From an uncultured Aquimonas sp. (GTDB taxonomy: Bacteria > Pseudomonadota > Gammaproteobacteria > Xanthomonadales > Xanthomonadaceae): DNA of 26,827 bases. Positions 7,297 to 14,900 of the stretch are shown here, piece after piece (the stretch's first letter is position 1; each line of letters starts with the position of its first letter). The stretch covers positions 1 through 26,827 of the forward strand of contig NZ_CALART010000084.1 in the NCBI RefSeq assembly GCF_937888285.1, in the 5' to 3' direction. The notes beneath the pieces were generated by a model. It worked only from the letters and a program-made list of their open reading frames with translations, was not told the origin of the DNA and ran no database searches. The position numbers and the translations under genes were made by a program.

Positions 7297-9960
7297 ATGA
7301 ACGCCCAGCTTGCACCGGAAGACAGCGATATCGAATCCGCGCCGAACGGTGCGCAGGCCCTGCTGCGCAGCGTGGTCATCACCGACCTCTGCGATTCCAC
7401 CGCCCTGGTCGATCGTCTGGGCGATGTACGCGCCACCGAGCTGATCCGTGCCCACGACCGCTTGCTGCGCGGACTGATCCGCGAGCACCGCGGGCAGGAG
7501 ATCGACAAGACCGACGGCTTCCTGAGCCTGTTCGAGCGGCCCATCCAGGCCGTGGCTTTCGCGCTGGCCTACCAGCGCGGCCTGCGCGCGTTCTCGCTGG
7601 AGCACGGTGTCGAGATCTCGGCCCGCATCGGCCTGCACGTCGGCGAGGTGATGACCTGGCAGAACGACGAGGCCGACGTCGCCAAGGGGGCGAAGCCCAC
7701 CGAGGTCGAGGGCCTGGCCAAGCCGGTGGCGGCGCGCCTGATGGGCATGGCCCTGCCCGGCCAGATCCTGCTGTCGGGCGTGGCCTACACGCTCGCGCAT
7801 CGCGCCGAAGGCGAACTGGGGGCGGCGCTGTCGCGGCTGCAGTGGAAAGCGCACGGCGACTTCCGCTTCAAGGGCGTGGCCGAGGCCGTGCCGGTCTACG
7901 AGATCGGCGAAGAAGGGATCGCACCCTTCAAGGCGCCGGCCTGGAGCGGCAAGGCCCATCGCGAAGTGCCGCTGTGGCGGCGGCCGGCGGTGCTGGCCTT
8001 CGAGGTGATTGCGCTGGTCGCTGCGGTGGCGCTGCCGACCTGGCATTTCCTCACCCCCGAGCCGGCGATCGCGTTCGCCGAGCGCGACTGGGTGGTGCTG
8101 GCCGACCTGCGCAACCTGACCGGCGACCCGCGCTTCGATGATTCTTTGGAGCAGGCTTTCCGCATCGGGCTTGAGCAGTCGCGGCATGTGAACGTGGTGT
8201 CGCCGATGCGTATTCGGGAAACCCTCCAACTGATGCAGTTGGACCCCGACAAGGCTTCCATCGACCGACCGCTTGGCTCCGAGATAGCCATGAGGGAACA
8301 GGCTCGCGCACTGATTCTGCCCACGCTCGCCGAGGTGGGTGGTCGACTCCGCTTCACCGTGGAAGTCGTCGCTCCGCAGAGCCAGACTACGGTGCTGTCG
8401 CTGGCGGCTGATGGTGACAGCGTCGAATCGGCACTGGTCTCGCTGGATCAGATCAACCAGGAGCTCAGGCGTCACCTTGGCGAAACCGTCCAGCGTATCG
8501 AGGAGGACTCGCTGGAGCTGCAGAGAGCCGCAACCCCCAGCATCGAGGCACTGCGTGCGTTCTCCTTGGCGTTCCGCGCGAACTTGCAGAACCGGCTTCC
8601 TGATGCGCTCGCTCTGCTGGATCAGGCTTTGCGAATTGACCCCGAGTTCGCCATGGCCTTGCACCAGCGTGGCGTCGTATTGCGCAACAGCGCGGACCGC
8701 GAAGGCGCCAAGGAGGCCTTGCGCGCAGCACTCGCACTCTCGGAGAGGATGTCGCGTCGGGATCGCCTTGAGGCGGAAGCCTTCCTCGCCGAACTCGAAG
8801 GCCGGCCACGAGTCACCTTGGATACCTGGCGGACCATGTTGGAGATCTACCCCGATACCCCGGGAGGCTACAGCACGCTGGGGTTCTATCAATGGGTGTT
8901 GGCGAACAACCGCAGCGAGGCCGCGAGCACGCTTCGCACAGGGTTGGCTGCGAGCAGAACGGACAGAGGGCTGATTCACTACACCTTGGGCGCCGTGCTG
9001 CTCGGCCAGGATCGCGTGGAAGAATCGCTCGCAGCCTTCGAAGCCTACGAGCAGACCGAGCGCCGGCTGGAGAACCAGTTCTACGCCGCAGCGCACGCCA
9101 GTCGAAGGGATTTCAATAGCGCCAGGAAAGTGCTGGCGCGGGGCACGCGCGGAGGGCTCCCCACTCGCGAGCCATCCGGGGTGCTGCTGGAGGCGATCCT
9201 CGCGTTGGACGAGGGCGAGTTCCACAAGGTCTGGCCGCAGTTGGACAGGCTGCAGGTGCTTGCCGCGACCCTGCCAAAGCGGTTCCAGCAAGCCGTTCTA
9301 ATGTGGTCGCTGTCGGCTCAGGCGCAACTTGGCAATCCGGAGTTCTTTGAAGCTGCTCTGCGGGACTCGCAGAGCGCATTCGCCACGGCAGGCGATGGCA
9401 CAGACCTGGCCACCGAGTTCGACCGTGAGCGTGTAGCGCTCATATCGGCCTGGCTGGCTGCGCGAAGCGGTCACACCGCCCTCGCCGAGTTCGGCTTGGC
9501 GCGGGTGGATGGGGCTCGACTCGAAAGGTCGCATCCCGAGCTTTGGCAGCGCCTGCAGATCGCGCGCGCCGCGCTCGACTGCTCGCTCGCCGACGTGGAG
9601 TCGGGACTGGGCAGGCTGGCGCCCATTCTCGATTCCGGGAGCGCCTTCTACAGCGCCCATGCCACGCGCATGCAGTGCGAGCTGGCTGCAGGGGATCGCG
9701 ATGCCGCGCTTCGCACGGCCCGATGGCTGGCGGACCATCGCGGCCTCGCATATTCGGAAATCCACGGTGATTACGCGCTTTGGCTCTGGAACGTGGCCCA
9801 CAGCACACTGGTGCTTCTGCAGGCAGCCGAGATTGCGGCCGCCGAGGACAGAGCCTTGGCCGAACCCTGGTTGCGTGAGTTCCGGCAACGCTGGAGCGGC
9901 GAAGAATTGCCCGAGGCGGTCGAACTGAGACTGGACCGGCTGCTCGTCTCCGGCCCCTGA
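7297..9960 (+). CDS. Class III cyclase-like, TM and TPR protein of peptide-modification cassette B
   Basis: 887 residues, the same length as its paralogue at 2797. Order: a cyclase-type domain (about 22-210), a membrane segment (231-252), a TolB-N/FlgO-like domain from ERDWVVLADLRN, then TPR repeats. Cyclase residues are Asp30, Asp73 in EIDKTDG and Arg147. As in the paralogue, the expected Asn is Pro143 and the second metal motif is shortened, so both features belong to the family and are not chance mutations. The N-terminal half is clearly similar to cyclase A and the TPR half much less so, which suggests different sensed inputs. From about 8140 the DNA looks less GC-rich, with more TTG, AGA and AGT codons. 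The ATG at 7297 has a weak GAGGA about 12 bp upstream. It converges on peptide gene B. Confidence 0.85.
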   Translation: MNAQLAPEDSDIESAPNGAQALLRSVVITDLCDSTALVDRLGDVRATELIRAHDRLLRGLIREHRGQEIDKTDGFLSLFERPIQAVAFALAYQRGLRAFSLEHGVEISARIGLHVGEVMTWQNDEADVAKGAKPTEVEGLAKPVAARLMGMALPGQILLSGVAYTLAHRAEGELGAALSRLQWKAHGDFRFKGVAEAVPVYEIGEEGIAPFKAPAWSGKAHREVPLWRRPAVLAFEVIALVAAVALPTWHFLTPEPAIAFAERDWVVLADLRNLTGDPRFDDSLEQAFRIGLEQSRHVNVVSPMRIRETLQLMQLDPDKASIDRPLGSEIAMREQARALILPTLAEVGGRLRFTVEVVAPQSQTTVLSLAADGDSVESALVSLDQINQELRRHLGETVQRIEEDSLELQRAATPSIEALRAFSLAFRANLQNRLPDALALLDQALRIDPEFAMALHQRGVVLRNSADREGAKEALRAALALSERMSRRDRLEAEAFLAELEGRPRVTLDTWRTMLEIYPDTPGGYSTLGFYQWVLANNRSEAASTLRTGLAASRTDRGLIHYTLGAVLLGQDRVEESLAAFEAYEQTERRLENQFYAAAHASRRDFNSARKVLARGTRGGLPTREPSGVLLEAILALDEGEFHKVWPQLDRLQVLAATLPKRFQQAVLMWSLSAQAQLGNPEFFEAALRDSQSAFATAGDGTDLATEFDRERVALISAWLAARSGHTALAEFGLARVDGARLERSHPELWQRLQIARAALDCSLADVESGLGRLAPILDSGSAFYSAHATRMQCELAAGDRDAALRTARWLADHRGLAYSEIHGDYALWLWNVAHSTLVLLQAAEIAAAEDRALAEPWLREFRQRWSGEELPEAVELRLDRLLVSGP

Positions 9961-10259
9961 CGTATTCGCAGGAAAACTCAAGGGCGGGTGGCTTTATGGC
10001 GCTCGCGAGTCAGCGACCCGCGGCGCAGCTGTACTCCATGCGTGTCGCGGGCGCGAAACAAGCCCGCCCCGGCGCCTCGATTCAGCCTGGCCGGCAACGC
10101 CGCAGCAGCACCCCAAGCCTCAACCCGACCTTGGAGCCAGGCAACGGCGCCGATGCCTGAGTTGCTGCGGCAGCGGCACGCCAGACTCGCGGGTACTGCC
10201 CGCGGACAGCCGGCGAGCCGTATCCCGACCAAGCTGGAGCCAGCTTCGGGAATCGTCCG
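9961..10259. other. Non-coding gap between convergent cyclase B and peptide B
   Basis: These 299 bp hold no convincing gene. A perfect hairpin CGCGGG-TACTG-CCCGCG (10188-10204) lies 56 bp past the peptide B stop and may help end that minus-strand transcript. Reading frames on the plus strand here lack start signals and family similarity. Confidence 0.5.
10188..10204 (-). terminator. Possible hairpin 3' of peptide B
   Basis: A perfect 6-bp stem with a 5-nt loop, CGCGGG/CCCGCG, follows the minus-strand peptide gene. No T-tract is visible. It is short enough to occur by chance in GC-rich DNA. Confidence 0.25.
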
Positions 10260-10523
10260 CTATACCTTCATTCTTGCTACGGCAAAGGACATCGCGGTGC
10301 GGAACTCCTCGCCATCCACGTCCGCCAACAGAGCCTCGAAGCGATCCTTGGACGCCAACGCGCAGGGTGCCATGCACTTGGCTTCCAAGGTGCCGATCTC
10401 CTCGGGGGTGATACCTGCGGACTTCAGCGCAGAGCCGGGATCGGACTCGAACAGCTTTCGAAAGCCGTCGTCCCGCGCGAGCTTTTGCATCAAGGTGACG
10501 CTGTTCTCTCTGCTGAGGGGCAT
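10260..10523 (-). CDS. Small precursor-like peptide B (NHLP/Nif11-like leader)
   Basis: 87 residues. The leader-like segment is LMQKLARDDGFRKLFESD with PGSALKSAGITPEEI (about 11-43), the same pattern as peptide A: L..LA.DD.FR.....DP..AL...G. Unlike A it carries two cysteines, Cys50 and Cys54, in KCMAPCA. The C-terminal block (56-87; LASKDRFEALLADVDGEEF, then RTAMSFAVARMKV) aligns with the end of peptide A by the pattern L.S.[ED]..[IF].A.L...G[DE]....[GA]M. A ribosome site GGAG lies about 8 bp before the ATG. The gene diverges from dehydrogenase B (124 bp apart) and converges with cyclase B. The precursor role is inferred from the leader pattern and neighbours. Confidence 0.78.
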   Translation of the reverse strand: MPLSRENSVTLMQKLARDDGFRKLFESDPGSALKSAGITPEEIGTLEAKCMAPCALASKDRFEALLADVDGEEFRTAMSFAVARMKV

Positions 10524-10647
10524 CTCGAAGTCTCCACTGCTTGATGAAGGCGCCCGAGTCTAGCAGCTCGAATTCCAGCGTTGCCGCAGGTGATGAACAA
10601 CGCGGTATCGCGCTATCGTCCGCGTTTTCCAGGGATGCCGCGCCAGG

Positions 10648-11814
10648 ATGAGAATTCGCCGCTGCACGTGCTTCCTCCTCGAGCCCTACACCTATCGCAG
10701 TCTGGACTTGGCGGGTCTGCTTGCTGGATCTGCGAAGCTCGAAGAACGGAGTGGCTGGCGCGCGCTCGCTGCTCACATTGACGGCCCGATTGAGGTCGAT
10801 GCGGCGCAAGTCCTGGCCTTGGGTTCGATCCCGCCGGATTCCTGGAGCGATTTCGAGGCGCTCGCGCAGACGCATTCGCGTGGCGTGATCGAAGCGCTGC
10901 TGAGCGCGCGACTGCTCATGATCGAAGGTGAGTCGGAGACGCTGGAAGCGGATGGGATCCGAGAATGGAACGGACTGAACGCCGTGGCATGGCGTCACTC
11001 GCGCTGGCGCCAGGTTGACGCAGAGCGTGCGACAGCTTGGCTCGGCAGGGATGCCGCCGATGTGCGCGATCGCCTCGGAACGCCACCAGCGCTTGTCGGT
11101 GAGCGCGGAGACGCGTCGCTGAGATTGTCGCTGCCGCGCTCAGTCTCGCCTGGCCCCTGCTCCGGATTGCCTGACGCGCGCGCAACCTGCCGCAATTTCG
11201 ACCCCGCACGACCGATTGATCTGTCTGTGCTTTCGCAGATGATGGAAAACGTGTTCGCGGCAAGAGCAGTGTCCAGAACATCCGATGTGGCGGTCATGAA
11301 GCGTGCCGTGCCGTCGGCCGGAGGACTCCACCCCATTGAGGCCTACCTGTTGATCCAGCATGTGGAAGCCATGGAGCCCGGGCTGTACCACTACCACCCG
11401 GTGGAGCACTCTCTCCAACCCCTGCGAACTCTGGGTCCGGAGCAGGCCCGCGAGTACGCCGCCCAGTTCGTCGCAAGGCAGGACTGGTTTGCAGATGCCG
11501 CCGTGCTCGTGGTGCTCGCCGCCCGGTTCGCGCGCAATCACTGGAAGTACCGACGACACACGAAGAGCTTCCGAGCGATGGTGCTCGACGCCGGCCATCT
11601 CTCGCAGATGCAGTACCTCGCCGCGACCGAGCTGGGCCTCGGCGCCTTCATCACCGCGGCGATCAACGAAGGCGATATCGAGGATGCGTTTGGCCTCGAT
11701 CCGATGCAGGAGGGCGTGCTCGCCGTCACCGGCTTCGGCTGGCGCGGCGAGCGCATGGAGGTGCTGGAGTTCGATCCACTTAGGAAGGTGTGGCCGGACT
11801 GGTCGCCGGAGTAG
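10648..11814 (+). CDS. SagB/McbC-type FMN dehydrogenase of cassette B
   Basis: 388 residues and a clear paralogue of the protein at 5848-7044. The nitroreductase-fold blocks are DARATCRNFD (176-185, FMN contacts), AVPSAGGLHPIEAY (220-233), PGLYHYHP (244-251), the Lys300-Tyr301 pair in NHWKYRRH, and DAGHLSQMQYLAATELGLG (314-332). The N-terminal 170 residues vary and start MRIRRCTCFLLEPY. The ATG at 10648 has only a weak, too-close AGG, and no better in-frame ATG lies upstream. In contrast to cassette A, it is transcribed divergently from its peptide gene. It ends 108 bp before recB. Its predicted role is oxidation of peptide B. Activity and substrate are unproven, and no cyclodehydratase partner is present. 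Confidence 0.85.
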   Translation: MRIRRCTCFLLEPYTYRSLDLAGLLAGSAKLEERSGWRALAAHIDGPIEVDAAQVLALGSIPPDSWSDFEALAQTHSRGVIEALLSARLLMIEGESETLEADGIREWNGLNAVAWRHSRWRQVDAERATAWLGRDAADVRDRLGTPPALVGERGDASLRLSLPRSVSPGPCSGLPDARATCRNFDPARPIDLSVLSQMMENVFAARAVSRTSDVAVMKRAVPSAGGLHPIEAYLLIQHVEAMEPGLYHYHPVEHSLQPLRTLGPEQAREYAAQFVARQDWFADAAVLVVLAARFARNHWKYRRHTKSFRAMVLDAGHLSQMQYLAATELGLGAFITAAINEGDIEDAFGLDPMQEGVLAVTGFGWRGERMEVLEFDPLRKVWPDWSPE

Positions 11815-11922
11815 CGCTCCTCATGGACGCGTGAGGCTGGGTGTTGCGAGGTTTGCGTTCGCACACGCCGGATGACGGCCGCGCACCTGCCCAAGCGCCC
11901 TGCCCTGTGCCACCCTGCGCCG

Positions 11923-14900
11923 ATGCATCACGAGTGGACGACCCTGCCGCTGGGCGCCGGTGGGCGCAGCCTGATCGAGGCCAGCGCTGGCACCGGCAAG
12001 ACCTGGACGATCGCCGTGCTCTACCTGCGCCTGCTGCTGGAGCGGGGCCTGTCTCCGCGCGCGATCGTGGTCACCACGTTTACCGAAGCCGCGGCGCAGG
12101 AGCTGCGTGAGCGGCTGCGTCGGCGGCTGCTTTGGGCAGAGGCGCGGGCGGCGGGTTTTGTGCAGGCAATCGACCACGGCAGCGCATCACTGGGCCCCCG
12201 CCTGCGCGGGGGCGACGAGCAGGAAGCGGCTTCGCCAGACTCGACTGCCGGTGACGCGCGCGACGACGCACCCGCCTCCGACCCCGCCCTCGACTGGCTG
12301 CATGTGCGCTGGCGCACTGCCGGCGCCGCCGTGCGCGATCTGCAGGCGCTGCGGCTGGCGCTGGCCGAGCTGGAGCATGCGCCGGTCAGCACCCTGCACG
12401 GCCTGTGTCGGCGCATCCTGGCCGAGCAGCCGATCGAAGCCGGGGCGGACTTCCGCGCGGCCGAGCTGGTGTCCACCGAGAGCCTGCTGGACGAGCTCAG
12501 CGCGGATCTGTGGCGTCGAATGCAGCAGGGCTCGGAGGACGAGCCGCTGTACCGGCTGCAGCAGATGATCGGCAAGCCGCTGTCGCTGGCCCAGCTGCGC
12601 GGCCTGCTGAAGACGGCGCTGATGGCCGGCATCGAGGTCGAGGCGCCTGCGCTGCCAGCCGAGGACCCGGCGGCGGCCTCGCTGGCACAGCCCAACGCCG
12701 CGCGCGCAGCGCAGCTGCAGGCGGTGGTCGACAACGCGGCGCTGTTCAACAAGCGCGCCAAGCTGCCGCGCGCGCTGGCCGCGCTGGCGCAGGCCCTGGA
12801 CCCCGTGCGCAACACGCAGGGCCTGCCGGCCTGGCAGTGCCTGAGCGCGGACGAGATCGAGGGGCTGGCGAATGCGCGCGCGCTCACCGCGGTCAGCAAG
12901 CTCGGCAAGACGCACGCTGAGCTGCTGGCGGCCACGGAGTTCGCGGCCACGCTGTGCGAACCCGTGCTGGCGCGCATGCAGGCGGCGCCGCAGGCCTTCC
13001 TGCATGCGCTGGCCGCGGCCGCGCGCGTGCGCATGGACACGCTGCTGCAGCTGCGACGGCAGCAGAGCTTCGACAGCCTGCTGGAGAGTGTGGATGCCGC
13101 ACTCGCGCGCGAAGCGCAGGCCGCAGGCGATGCCGGCCGGCGGCCGCTGGCCGACACCCTGTTCGCGCAATGGCCGGTGGCCCTGGTGGATGAGTTCCAG
13201 GACACCGACGCCCTGCAGTTCGGCATCCTCGATCGCCTGTACCGCGACGCTGGCGGCCGCGAGCGCGGGCGGCTGGTGATGATCGGCGACCCCAAGCAGG
13301 CGATCTACCGCTTCCGCGGCGGCGACATCCACGCCTATCGACGTGCGGCCGAGCAGGTCGACGAGCACCTGAACCTGGCGGTGAACCAGCGTTCGTCGAC
13401 GGCGCTGGTGGCCGGCTGCAATGCGCTGTTCGCGCTTGCCGGCGAGGCCTTGTCGACCGATGTCGACCACGACATCCGCTACCTGCCGGTGCAGGCCGCG
13501 GGCCGCGCCGATGCCAAGCCTTACCGCATCGGCGGCAGCGCACCCGATGCGGCGCTGGTGCTGCACTTCCAGACCGACATCGCCGGCGGCCAGGAGGCGC
13601 GTCGACAGGCCGCGCTGCGCGCCTGCGCCAGCCAGATCGTCGAACTCTTGAACGATCCTGCCCATACGCTGGACGGCCGCCGCGTCGGCCCGGCCGATAT
13701 CGCCGTGCTGCTGCCGCGTGCGGCCGACATCGCGCACCTGCGTCTGCTGCTGGAAGCGCGCGGCGTGCCTTGTGTTGCGACCAGCCGCGACAGCGTGCTG
13801 GCCGGCGACACCGCGCGCGAGCTGCAGGTGCTGCTGCATGGCGTGGTGCATCCGGGCGATGCCGGCGCGCTGCGTGCGGCCGCGGCGACGCGGCTGTGGG
13901 GCGCGCGCTTCGCCGAGATCCGCCGCTGGCAGGACGAGCCCGAGGGCCTGCAGCAGGTGGCGCTGCGCTTCCGCACCCTGCATGCCGTGCTGATCGAACG
14001 CGGCGTCGCCGGCCTGATCGAGGCCCTGCTGGAACAGATCGCCGAGCGCGCGCTGTCGACCCGACGCGGCGAGCGCCTGCTCACCGACCTCCGTCATCTG
14101 GGCGAGCTGCTGCAGGAGGCCAGCGAAGACCTCGGCGGCCCCGAAGAGCTGCTGGCCTGGCTGCAGCACCAGCGCGAGGGCGCGGCGGTCGACGAGGCCG
14201 CGGCCGATGAGCGCCAGCTGCGCATCGAATCGCAGCAGCCGCGGCTGCGCCTCTTGACCCTGCACGCCAGCAAGGGCCTGGAGTTTCCGATCGTGTTCCT
14301 GCCGATGATGTGGGCCAATGGCGCGGGCAGCGATCGCGCGCCGTGGCGGCGAAGCGATGGCGTCAGCGCGAAGCCTCGCCTCAGCTATGCGGATGAAGCC
14401 AAGGCCCAGCAGCAGGCCGACCTGCAGGACGAGCGCTTCCGCCTGCTCTACGTGGCGCTGACCCGCGCCGTGCACGCCTGCCACGTGTATGCGCTGGACC
14501 CGACACGGCCGAAGCGCGCGGGTGGGAAGGTGGCAGCGCATGAGGGCGTGGACGCCGCTCCGCTGGATGTGCTGATGCAGCGCATGTTCGGAGCGCGGCC
14601 CGAGCTGGCTGCGGCCTTGAAGGCAGGCGAAGCACCGGCGCTGGATCCCATCGGCCTGCGCCCGGCGTGGCCCGCCTCGACCCGCACGCGCTATGCGGAG
14701 GCCGAAGTCGCCGAGTCGCCGCGCCGCGCGCGCGAACTGCGCCCGCTGCCGGCGCGCGCGCCCGAGGCCAAGCACAGCTTCACCTCGCTGAGCCGCGCCG
14801 GCCGCGCGCAGAGCGAGACCCTGCTGGATGCGGAAGCGCCGGCGCAGGACGAGTCGCTGGTTCCGGCTGCCGACGAGTCCCGGTATCACGCGGCCACGAG

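Noticed and set aside
7084..9291. Long minus-strand open frame opposite cyclase B
   Set aside because: It is the shadow of a well-supported plus-strand gene. Its protein shows no domain, only the residue bias of antisense GC-rich DNA.
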